From CAYPLH01 sp964411505 (GTDB lineage Bacteria; Bacillota; Clostridia; CAYPLH01; DUMO01), in assembly GCA_964411505.1 (NCBI GenBank), contig CAYPLH010000010.1, forward strand, positions 1-64,000: a DNA stretch of 64,000 nt, written 5' to 3'. Shown one piece after another: positions 1 to 7,264 of the stretch; the first letter of the stretch is position 1, and every line of letters begins with the position of its first letter. The notes beneath the pieces were generated by a model that had not been told where the DNA came from, ran no database searches, and saw only the letters and a program-made list of their open reading frames with translations. Made by a program: the position numbers and the translations under genes.

Positions 1-253
1 TGCCCGAACTGAACTATACAGCTCTTGCAAATGAAGCGTAGTTTCCGCTATTGCACAGTTATATCTCAATATGTAGGGAGTGAACTGTAACAACTGGTTT
101 ATTATTGCTCGCACTACAATTGGGTGTTAGCAGTAACAATCCATTTGTAACAATGCATGAAATGATTTATCTAACACAATATTGTTATAACAATGTTATG
201 ATCGAGAAAGCTTAAGATACTGTTTCCTATGGGAGCTATAAAGAACGAGCTAA
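1..253. other. Intergenic DNA without a recognisable gene
   Basis: No open frame with a convincing ribosome binding site is visible on either strand. The stretch holds a perfect 14-bp palindrome, ATTGTTATAACAAT, at 181-194, and near 77-90 the motif GTGAACTGTAAC, which recurs in the dispersed repeat copies near 7079 and 21833. It lies downstream of the minus-strand peptide gene and its terminator. The end of whatever gene lies left of the window cannot be seen. Confidence 0.4.
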
Positions 254-296
254 AGAAGAAAAATGCTTCAGAAACTATTATGACAGTCTCTGAAGC
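254..296 (-). terminator. Rho-independent terminator of the small peptide gene
   Basis: Read on the minus strand, the arms GCTTCAGAGACT and AGTTTCTGAAGC (265-296) form a stem of about 12 bp with one mismatch and an 8-nt loop. A T-rich tail follows. The stop codon of the 34-codon reading frame (278-280) lies in the loop region, so the terminator is tightly fitted to that gene. This supports the view that the short frame is a real transcription unit. Confidence 0.7.
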
Positions 297-382
297 AGCT
301 TTACAGGAAATAAAATTATCGCCAAAAAAATCAAAATCATCGATTCAACAACCATTTCAACAAGGCTACTAAACCGTTCCAC
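278..382 (-). CDS. 34-aa hydrophobic peptide, possible type I toxin-like or small membrane protein
   Basis: This is a short frame with GTG start, preceded by GGAGG at 390-394 with 7-nt spacing, and ending inside a terminator hairpin. The product starts MERFSSLVEM, continues with an uninterrupted hydrophobic run around MILIFLAIILF (residues 15-25), and ends in a basic tail VKLLQRLS. One membrane helix is predicted by eye. The Shine-Dalgarno sits in a 5-nt bulge between arms that can pair with upstream sequence (459-473), an arrangement reminiscent of type I toxin mRNAs whose translation is blocked by structure. I do not recognise the family. It could instead be a small membrane subunit or a leader peptide. 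It lies 112 bp downstream of the LarA-like gene and could be read from the same transcript. No antisense RNA promoter could be assigned. Confidence 0.55.
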   Translation of the reverse strand: MERFSSLVEMVVESMILIFLAIILFPVKLLQRLS

Positions 383-473
383 TGTAACACCTCCGTTTTT
401 TATAGATCCTCACATATATTATTGGCATTTTTTCCGCATAATATAATATGAATTTCAGTAAAAAACGGTTACA
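383..473 (-). promoter_or_regulatory. Inverted repeat that could occlude the SD of the small peptide
   Basis: On the minus strand TGTAA plus CCGTTTTTTA (459-473) is complementary to TAAAAAACGG plus TTACA (383-402). The right arm is interrupted only by AGGTG (388-392), so most of the GGAGG ribosome binding site is either paired or in the bulge. The loop is about 56 nt and very AT-rich. Whether the left arm is transcribed depends on where the promoter is: readthrough from the upstream gene would include it, a promoter inside the loop would not. The same symmetry could be the terminal repeats of a tiny mobile element. Confidence 0.45.
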
Positions 474-494
474 AATCATTTAAATATTTAAATT

Positions 495-1925
495 TTATTC
501 TTTCATTCCAAGATGCACAGCTGCAGTCTTGAACGTTTTGGGCAAAGCAAGTATATTCGGGTTTTTACCCACATACCTTCCTGCATCCTTTAATGCTTCC
601 TCAAAGGTTGCTTTAGTTTTCATGCCCATACCTCTAGCATAACCTGGCTGGTATGCTCCCACAATATAAATAGCCGAGCAATTCATATCAGCAATGTGTC
701 CACAGGAAATCATTGAAAACGCATGATATGGATGGAAACCATATGCAAATCGGTACTTATCAATATAATCCTGCTTGTTAGACATATATTCACCATATTT
801 TTCGAGATCAGTAAGCTCATTGTGATAGTCCGTCTGATAAAGCTCATACAATTCTCTGTAAGAGGGGAACTCTTCATCATGAAAATAACCGTTACATATA
901 GATGAACATATTACTACACAGTTGTCACTCATAACTCTCTTATGCCTTATAATGTTAGCAGATATTGCCTGCAGCATAAGTATTGGATTAGTCCCATGAC
1001 CATTTCCATAATGAAAATTCTGGGGCATTCCAAAAATCATAATGTCATACTTCTTTTTGGCCCATGGTATATATGTCCTCTTATCAGCAACTTCCCAGGA
1101 TATTGGCTGCATTTCTTTTCCATAACCTGAAAATACTGCAATCTGTCTTGCATAAGTATCAAGCACCGCATCACATATGAAGTATTTCTTTCCCATACAT
1201 TTTTCCATGTACATCCCTATAGAATCAAACTTTTTACGCATAAGGCTATGATTGCTTACCGGAGTAAAATCACCCCTATGCATTACTGAAGGCACATGAT
1301 GAGCTGCAATGCTTTTCCAGTGGGTTATACCAGTTGCGCAGTGTTTATATCCACCTGAATATCCACCATAAGGGTTACCAAGAGTATGACCTATAAGCAC
1401 AGCCAGATCCGATTCAAATACATCTTTATTCATTATCACCCTGCATCCCATTTCATCTGTACCGAGGTCTACAAGGTTATCCCAATCCTCACTATCATGA
1501 TTTATGATCTGGTTTGTCCACCAAAACTCATTAAATACCTTCTCACCAATAAGAGATTTTATCTCTTCTCTTGTATTTTTCCTGTGGAGACCATTACTGC
1601 ATATTAACTTAATATCCTTTTTCTCCACTCCTGCCTTTAAGCACTCATCAATTATTATAGGTATGGATACTTTGCGATGGGAATTTTCTTGGAATCCACC
1701 CTTAACTCTGTCAGGAAAAATAATTGTAACCTTTGATCCTTTCTTAACCTGTTTTGAAATAGGATCCATTCCAATTGGGTTTAATATTGATTCCCTAGTT
1801 GCTGTCTCCGGATCCTTAAGAAATGGGGGATCTGCTATGGTTTCACCAGGAATAAAAACATCGGTATTAGCATCCGGCAAATTAGCAGGCATTAGTCCCT
1901 GTCCATATTCAAAATTTAAAATCAT
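495..1925 (-). CDS. LarA-like (nickel-pincer lactate racemase family) protein
   Basis: 476 aa, member of the lactate racemase LarA superfamily (formerly DUF2088), whose members racemise or epimerise 2-hydroxyacids using a nickel-pincer nucleotide cofactor. Visible motifs are DRVKGG at 72-77, SNGLHR with H114 (cognate of LarA H108), and GGYSGGYK with K194 (cognate of the cofactor-bearing K184). His pair 209-210 matches the position of H200. The position ten residues before the lysine, a catalytic His (H174) in characterised LarA, is Asn184 here, and R75 of LarA aligns with Lys75. The start has AAAGGAG 8-9 nt upstream. No larB, larC or larE maturation gene is in the window. It is the last enzyme of the minus-strand metabolic set, suggesting a hydroxyacid or aldonate substrate, but the reaction is unknown and the loss of His may mean altered chemistry. 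Confidence 0.8.
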   Translation of the reverse strand: MILNFEYGQGLMPANLPDANTDVFIPGETIADPPFLKDPETATRESILNPIGMDPISKQVKKGSKVTIIFPDRVKGGFQENSHRKVSIPIIIDECLKAGVEKKDIKLICSNGLHRKNTREEIKSLIGEKVFNEFWWTNQIINHDSEDWDNLVDLGTDEMGCRVIMNKDVFESDLAVLIGHTLGNPYGGYSGGYKHCATGITHWKSIAAHHVPSVMHRGDFTPVSNHSLMRKKFDSIGMYMEKCMGKKYFICDAVLDTYARQIAVFSGYGKEMQPISWEVADKRTYIPWAKKKYDIMIFGMPQNFHYGNGHGTNPILMLQAISANIIRHKRVMSDNCVVICSSICNGYFHDEEFPSYRELYELYQTDYHNELTDLEKYGEYMSNKQDYIDKYRFAYGFHPYHAFSMISCGHIADMNCSAIYIVGAYQPGYARGMGMKTKATFEEALKDAGRYVGKNPNILALPKTFKTAAVHLGMKE

Positions 1926-2047
1926 TTTTGTTAGCTCCTTTCAATTTTTAAAATGATTTACATAAATATACTATCTAATTCAACAATTTACAAAGATTAA
2001 CACGTATTTAGAATATCTTAAACCCATGTACTAAGACTTATAAAGTT

Positions 2048-2974
2048 TTATTTATATTTTTCAATAATATTTCTAAGTCCTTCAGGTTCAAATGCAATAT
2101 CTCCTGTGAACTTGGTTAGAGCGACAAGTCCCCCGTCGATAGTGTCAATTTTCGCAATCATGCCAGCGTTTTCTTCTTTTAAGCCTCCTCCGTAGACTAC
2201 AGGTACATCAAATCCAAACTTACTTTTTACTATGTCTTTTATAAGTGCAGAAACAAAGCTGATATACTCTTCCCCTGGCGGTGTTTTGCCAGGACCAATT
2301 GCCCATATAGGCTCATAACCAATAACTATCTTACGTTCAGGCAGGTAATCCTTTACTCCCCGTAGCCCTATTTCAAGCTGTGAAGAAAGCACTTCGCAAA
2401 TTCTAGATTTCTGTGTTTCAAAATCGCCTTCGCCTTTTTCTTCTGAGGTTTCTCCTACGCACATTAATACATCTATTTTTGATTCTAAGGCACAAAGAAC
2501 CTCCTCATTAATCATTCTGTCAATACAAGCTTTTGCTTTTTTTAATCCGCTTAATTCCTTCAATATTGCAGGATCAAATTTGCCCAGAATTCCAAGCTTA
2601 TCGCTTCTTTCTTCTGAGTGACCTATTATGGACCAAGAACAGCCCATGTTTTTTGCAGCTGCTGCCGGAAGATTAGTAGTAAATGCTCCAAAGTTTCCAC
2701 CTTTGCGCACATTCTCTCTGAATACTCCCTGACTTCCTATTTTTACTGTAGCTGTTTCATCCTCTTTATAACTGCTAAGCTCGTCAAAAGTTTTTAGAAT
2801 AAGTGCTTCGGGCATAAGGTAGGTTACGAGCATATCATCAAGTTTACCTAACCCATTTTTTACACTTTCTTTTATAACATTCTCGACCCAATCTGCAGGG
2901 TTTTCAAACTGACAAATTCCCCCCATACTTTTTGGAACATCAAATCTTTTTAAATTTACAAAAATATATTTCAT
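2048..2974 (-). CDS. Divergent triosephosphate isomerase-like protein
   Basis: 308 aa against about 250 for ordinary TIM. The catalytic set is present: N7 and K9 (VNLKRF), H119 in IIGHSEER and E221 in GYEPIWAIGPGKTP. A CVGET motif follows an insertion of about 20 residues (roughly 125-165). The phosphate-gripping parts are changed: the YGGS motif reads YGGGLKEENA, and the loop that normally carries a GG pair (LVGGASL) reads LVALTKFTGD. This points to an isomerase acting on a substrate other than glyceraldehyde-3-phosphate/DHAP, for example a tetrose or pentose phosphate; that is inference. Start ATG with AGGGAGG 9 nt upstream. It lies 122 bp upstream of the LarA-like gene. A degenerate glycolytic TIM is an alternative. 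Confidence 0.75.
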   Translation of the reverse strand: MKYIFVNLKRFDVPKSMGGICQFENPADWVENVIKESVKNGLGKLDDMLVTYLMPEALILKTFDELSSYKEDETATVKIGSQGVFRENVRKGGNFGAFTTNLPAAAAKNMGCSWSIIGHSEERSDKLGILGKFDPAILKELSGLKKAKACIDRMINEEVLCALESKIDVLMCVGETSEEKGEGDFETQKSRICEVLSSQLEIGLRGVKDYLPERKIVIGYEPIWAIGPGKTPPGEEYISFVSALIKDIVKSKFGFDVPVVYGGGLKEENAGMIAKIDTIDGGLVALTKFTGDIAFEPEGLRNIIEKYK

Positions 2975-3080
2975 CTAAGATATCCTCCCTTTGCTATCTT
3001 GTATTTACTTTAGTTTATCGCTTATTCTAGTTTGTTACTAGTATTTTCCTTAGAATTTGTACCCAAAGATTATTGTGTCT

Positions 3081-4445
3081 TTAATCCTCAACCTCTATAA
3101 CCTCTATAACCTCTATACCCAGTACTTTACAAAACATGAGCATATCATCATATATATCTTCCCAAACTATACTATAATGATGCGGGACACCTTCTTCTGC
3201 TATTTTGTAAAGCGTTTTAAGTACGGGAGCATCAAGTTCAACGTTAACCATTACACCTTTAGTAACTTTTTTGGTTGGTATTGCTTTTCCTTTAATCATG
3301 AAAAGCTTGTATTCATTCCCTATCTTAGACATTCTGCATACGTTTACCGGTCCTGGTTTTAAAGTCATTTCATATGCAGTACCCTGTCCAGCAAGCGGAT
3401 GGTTTCTAAGCATCACATCACTATCTGGATCTTTCAGTTTTAGCCCCGCTTGCCCGCAATGCCAGAACAAAGCAGTGTTCTCTTTTTCATTTATATCTAT
3501 GAGATCAGTCATAAATGTCTGCTTTCCCGTAATATAGCTTTGAATCAACATAGATACGGTAGCATCCATATCCCCTTCACAGCCAATCAGATATCCTTGG
3601 TCTGCAAACCTTCCAATAACTGCACAAGGTGTAAATTTAAGTTCTCCAAGCTCTGGCCAGCATTTTAGCAATAATGCATTGAATCCCTTTTCCTTTATAA
3701 ACTCATCTATTGCAAAATATAGCCTACTGTGGTTTTCAATATACTCTTCCGGCAGGTCACAATCAATTGCACTTGCCTCTTTAAGAGCAGCGTTATCACT
3801 TTTGATTCTTTCCATATCTACTTTTCTGGCTTTTTCAAGAATTACTGCTAAATCAAACTCTTCAATTTTAATGCCGAATTTTTTTCGGATAAGGCCTTCA
3901 TCAAAAGCAGAACTATAAAAAGCAGTAGGTCTGTAGCCCAACATACCGAGAAACGTATTTTTAAGTTTCTTTATTGCGTCATGTACTCGTATAATCCTTG
4001 TAATTTCATCTTTAACTCTTGCATCGGTATAGCTTCCATATACAAAATGATAGTCCATCCCAAGCCTATGGAGCGCAGCAGCATTCATGGTAGATGCTAC
4101 AAGCGCATTAGCCATTAATCTTCCGCCATCATAGGTAGGTTCATAAGGTGCCCATATAATAACAGGAACCTTAAGCTCCTCTGCAAGGTAAGTTACCGCA
4201 TAGTCACCAGTAAACGCACCCATTAGAAGAATGCATAGGTCAACTGAAGATTTCTTAAAAAACTCCGCAGTCTTTTCCACTTCATTATTGTCCACCGCAA
4301 TATCAGCACTTTTTAAAATATTGGCGTTGGGAAACTCCTTTTTGAGCCATTGTGAACACTCTTTATCCCTTTGCCTTGGTAGTTCTCTTGGCCAACGACC
4401 TGAAACAGTTGTAATAAATCCAACATTCAATTTAGTATGTTCCAT
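3081..4445 (-). CDS. L-fucose/L-arabinose isomerase family protein
   Basis: 454 aa. The N-terminal Rossmann-like half contains GAFTGDYAVTYLAEE (77-91) and WAPYEPTYDGGR. The C-terminal half has GCEGDMDA (E290), FMTDLIDI (D314, D317) and LFWHCGQAG (H329), the usual spacing of metal ligands in this superfamily. Members interconvert aldoses and ketoses with a divalent metal; the sugar cannot be deduced. The extreme C-terminus is encoded by a 9-bp tandem repeat (about 3090-3116) that gives the repeated residues EVIEVIEV, a possible length-variable tail. Start ATG with GAAAGGAG upstream. It sits between the TIM-like and aldolase genes and is the likely first step (aldose to ketose) of the module. 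Confidence 0.75.
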   Translation of the reverse strand: MEHTKLNVGFITTVSGRWPRELPRQRDKECSQWLKKEFPNANILKSADIAVDNNEVEKTAEFFKKSSVDLCILLMGAFTGDYAVTYLAEELKVPVIIWAPYEPTYDGGRLMANALVASTMNAAALHRLGMDYHFVYGSYTDARVKDEITRIIRVHDAIKKLKNTFLGMLGYRPTAFYSSAFDEGLIRKKFGIKIEEFDLAVILEKARKVDMERIKSDNAALKEASAIDCDLPEEYIENHSRLYFAIDEFIKEKGFNALLLKCWPELGELKFTPCAVIGRFADQGYLIGCEGDMDATVSMLIQSYITGKQTFMTDLIDINEKENTALFWHCGQAGLKLKDPDSDVMLRNHPLAGQGTAYEMTLKPGPVNVCRMSKIGNEYKLFMIKGKAIPTKKVTKGVMVNVELDAPVLKTLYKIAEEGVPHHYSIVWEDIYDDMLMFCKVLGIEVIEVIEVED

Positions 4446-4516
4446 GTTAGCACTCCTTTCAAATTTTTAAATTTTGTGCTACTAGTTAGCATTTCAATCC
4501 GCTTTATTAAAATTGA

Positions 4517-4580
4517 ATAATGATATGTGTGTAGTAAAAAGTATAATTGGCTTTATTTCGTTACTACATCACATCATTAT
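4517..4580. repeat. Palindromic dispersed repeat, TGTAGTAA family, copy 1
   Basis: The left arm 4517-4537 (ATAATGATATGTG...TGTAGTAA) is the imperfect reverse complement of the right arm 4561-4580 (TTACTACATCACATCATTAT). The 23-nt centre contains AATTGGCTTTATTTCG, which is shared with the copy near 41302. It lies between the isomerase and aldolase genes. Related copies are near 14646, 41302 and 51796. Confidence 0.65.
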
Positions 4581-4614
4581 AAACACTCAAATAAACAAAT
4601 CATAAGTATCCTTA

Positions 4615-5466
4615 TTAATACTTGTTGTCCGACTCTGAAAGCACTATTATGTCTTTAATAATATCTTTCAATTTGCCGCATGCATACTGGGCAACCATCC
4701 AGGAATGGCCGCTATGCTTTAGAGTGTCAATGCCTTCCTTGTAATATTCCATATATTTATGCCTTACAAGCGTCCCAAAATTAATTTTTGCAATACCAAT
4801 TCTGATAGCTTTTTTCACATCTTCTTCAGGAATTCCAGTAGCCCCATGCATTACAAGTGGAATATCGGTAACCTTCCTGATTTCTTCAAGTATATCTAGT
4901 CTTATATTGGGTCTGCCTTTATAAAAGCCATGAGCATTTCCTATACCAACTGCTAGCATGTCCGGCTGACAAGAATCTGCGAACTTCACAACATCTTCCA
5001 CAGATGCGAGGTTCTTGTTTTCTTTTACTACTCCATCATCTAATCTCTGCAGTTCTCCAACCTCTGCTTCTACAGAAACGCCCACTGCATGAGCTGCTTT
5101 TATTACCTCATTAGTCCCCCTGATATTTTCTTCAAGAGTTTCTGTGGAGCAGTCAAGCATAACGGAAGTAAAGCCCAGCTTAATTGCTTTTATACAGGCT
5201 TCAAATGTATCTCCATGGTCAAGATGAATTGCTACAGGAACTTTTACCTTATTTGCAAAATAGTTGCTAACTTCAAAAAACCAGTCCATCCCATAGTAGT
5301 GAACGTTTGCTACATACATAGCAAGCATGATAGGAGAATTTAGTTCTTCTGCTGCTTCTGCAATTGCCCTTATCATGTCATAATTTCCACCCTGAGTGTT
5401 TATTGCGGGAACACAATAACCTCTTTTTTGTGCATCAAGCACAAGTTCTTTAGCTGTAACTAACAT
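4615..5466 (-). CDS. Class II (zinc) ketose-bisphosphate aldolase
   Basis: 283 aa from the ATG at 5466, preceded by AAGGGG; the frame stays open upstream, but the protein family begins at MLVTAKELV. The zinc and catalytic motifs are present: HLDHG (H81, D83, H84), EAEVGE (134-139), GNAHGFYKG (H179) and MHGATG (H207). It belongs to the Fba/GatY/KbaY class II family that cleaves ketose bisphosphates to two triose (or other) phosphates. The exact substrate, fructose-1,6- or tagatose-1,6-bisphosphate or a shorter ketose phosphate, cannot be read from sequence. It is followed by the isomerase gene and preceded, 251 bp away, by the PFK homologue, which would supply its bisphosphate substrate. Confidence 0.85.
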   Translation of the reverse strand: MLVTAKELVLDAQKRGYCVPAINTQGGNYDMIRAIAEAAEELNSPIMLAMYVANVHYYGMDWFFEVSNYFANKVKVPVAIHLDHGDTFEACIKAIKLGFTSVMLDCSTETLEENIRGTNEVIKAAHAVGVSVEAEVGELQRLDDGVVKENKNLASVEDVVKFADSCQPDMLAVGIGNAHGFYKGRPNIRLDILEEIRKVTDIPLVMHGATGIPEEDVKKAIRIGIAKINFGTLVRHKYMEYYKEGIDTLKHSGHSWMVAQYACGKLKDIIKDIIVLSESDNKY

Positions 5467-5717
5467 AAATCCTAACCCCTTTACTTTAAATTTTTTATAT
5501 TTAATAATGAACTTGCTGCGCAAGCTGTACGCTAAAACGCGGGCGCACAAGCCTTCCTTATGTGTTTTGTGTGTAGGCTCCCAACAAGCGTTTATTCACT
5601 GTATAACTTAATGTATTTCATCAAACCATTTCAAAAGCCTAAGTTTTTTCTTCGTGAAAGCTAAATTTGTGCCATAACCTTCACCTTTTGAAATACAAAC
5701 TCTGCCAACCCGCTTGA

Positions 5718-6899
5718 CTATTTTTTAGGCACTGCAACTTTTTTCAAGGAAATATATTCAGGCAGTGGATCACCTATTAAAGGCAAGCAATAATCAGCAA
5801 ATTCCTTTTTAACACCATTACCTCTTTCATTGATCCACTCAAGGGGAAATTTCTTTTCCACATTTGCTACCTTTTCCAATGGTACAAGCTCCAGTTCTGT
5901 TTTATAGGGATTGCTTGAAATACGTTTCATTGATACCATATATCCAGACTTGCCAGATATCGCTGATTTAACTGCAAAAGCTCCTACCTCCCTAGCCTCT
6001 TCTCTATCTATAAATGATTGCATGGGTATTGATGCCCTACCCAAAAGCCCAGGTTTGTCAGCCCTTGATTTTAGCCCTAGCTTATTTATAATAAGATTTG
6101 ATAATGCTTGCGCTACACCTCCAGGAACTTTATGTCCAAAACCATCTACAACTCCTGTGTCGGCAACTGGTGATCCATCGGGTTTTACTAATCCTTCACT
6201 TACAACAACTAGTACACCATTTACCTTATCGCTCCATTCCTTTACATCTTCGAGGAATTCTTCTTCAACAAGCGGTCTTTCCGGAAGGTATATAAGATGA
6301 GGTCCCACATCTTTGTCCTTTTTTGCCAGCGAAGCTGCTGCAGCAAGCCAACCAGCATTTCTTCCCATAACTTCCATTACCACTACATGAATGGGAAGTG
6401 ACTCAACATCCTTTGCCATTTCAAGTGTAGATATTGCAACATAGCGAGCTGCACTACCAAAACCCGGGCAGTGGTCAATATGTTCCAGATCGTTATCAAT
6501 TGTTTTTGGAACACCTATAACTCTCATTTCATAATTACCAGCAAGCTTTGCTATTTTGTTGCAAGTATCCATAGAATCATTACCGCCGTTGTAGAAAAGG
6601 TAACGTATATTATACTTTTTCAAGATTTCAAGGACAACAGGGTAGTCTGCTTCAGTGAGCTTTCTTCTACATGAACCCAAAGCTGAAGCAGGTGTTACAC
6701 CAAGCTTTTTGATTACTGAATCAAGTTCTTTCCCAAGGTCAATAAAGTCTTCTTTTAAAACACCTTCAACTCCAAACCTTGCTCCATAAATTCCCTCAAT
6801 TTCACTATGCTTTTTAGCTTCTTCAATTACTCCCTGCAAAGACGAGTTTATCACCGCAGTAGGTCCTCCGCCGTGTGCAATTAAAAGATTCCCTTTCAT
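5718..6899 (-). CDS. PPi-type 6-phosphofructokinase family protein
   Basis: 393 aa, PfkA superfamily. Motifs: AHGGGPTAVINSS (8-20), GGNDSMDT (105-112), PKTIDNDLEH (131-140, with the catalytic TIDND), and MEVMGRNAGWLA (175-186). Asp108 and Lys132 replace the two glycines (E. coli G104 and G124) that allow ATP binding, the known signature of pyrophosphate-dependent enzymes. Asn107 replaces the usual Asp of GGD. I infer PPi-dependent phosphorylation of a sugar phosphate; the acceptor may not be fructose-6-phosphate given the neighbours. Start ATG with AGGAGG. It is the first gene of the minus-strand set, opposite the AraC regulator. Confidence 0.8.
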   Translation of the reverse strand: MKGNLLIAHGGGPTAVINSSLQGVIEEAKKHSEIEGIYGARFGVEGVLKEDFIDLGKELDSVIKKLGVTPASALGSCRRKLTEADYPVVLEILKKYNIRYLFYNGGNDSMDTCNKIAKLAGNYEMRVIGVPKTIDNDLEHIDHCPGFGSAARYVAISTLEMAKDVESLPIHVVVMEVMGRNAGWLAAAASLAKKDKDVGPHLIYLPERPLVEEEFLEDVKEWSDKVNGVLVVVSEGLVKPDGSPVADTGVVDGFGHKVPGGVAQALSNLIINKLGLKSRADKPGLLGRASIPMQSFIDREEAREVGAFAVKSAISGKSGYMVSMKRISSNPYKTELELVPLEKVANVEKKFPLEWINERGNGVKKEFADYCLPLIGDPLPEYISLKKVAVPKK

Positions 6900-7059
6900 A
6901 TCTTCTTCCTCCTAATTTTCAAATTGCTTGCTTCTTGCCATTTTTAAAAATGAGATTTTGTCATTTTTCATATTTTGCTTTTTACTGCCTCAATTAATAC
7001 ACTATGTTGTGTCAAATAAGAACACCTAAAACTGTGTTTTCCTAAGCTTCGCAGTAACT

Positions 7060-7119
7060 AGCTGTATTTTAAAGATGGTTGTTCACTTAATTAATTTTAG
7101 AGGGGTGTGAACAGTAACA
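7060..7119. repeat. Dispersed repeat of the GTTCAC...GTGAAC family, copy near 7079
   Basis: Contains TTGTTCACTTAATTAATT (7079-7096), identical to 21833-21850. GTGTGAACAGTAAC follows, so GTTCAC and GTGAAC form an inverted repeat around an AT-rich loop. Similarity to the other copy extends upstream over AGCTGTATT. It lies in the PFK/AraC divergent region. Confidence 0.6.
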
Positions 7120-7206
7120 CTTGTAGCTTTACTGCGCGAAATTACAATACGTTATGTTGACTCAATGTAATTCTATCACTTATAATGTCAATATATAAAT
7201 ACATTG

Positions 7207-7239
7207 TATTGTTGAATATATGCACTATATTGCTGAATA
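7207..7239. promoter_or_regulatory. Tandem direct repeat, candidate AraC-family operator
   Basis: TATTGTTGAATA (7207-7218) and TATTGCTGAATA (7228-7239) match at 11 of 12 positions and start exactly 21 bp apart, two helical turns. That geometry fits the two helix-turn-helix motifs of AraC-type dimers. The site ends 26 bp before the araC-like start codon, so autoregulation is plausible, as is control of the divergent metabolic set. Confidence 0.55.
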
Positions 7240-7264
7240 CTTGAAGAGGAGATAATTTATAAGT

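Noticed and set aside
1504..1956. 150-codon plus-strand frame
   Set aside because: Antisense to the N-terminal third of the LarA-like gene, whose motifs and SD are convincing.
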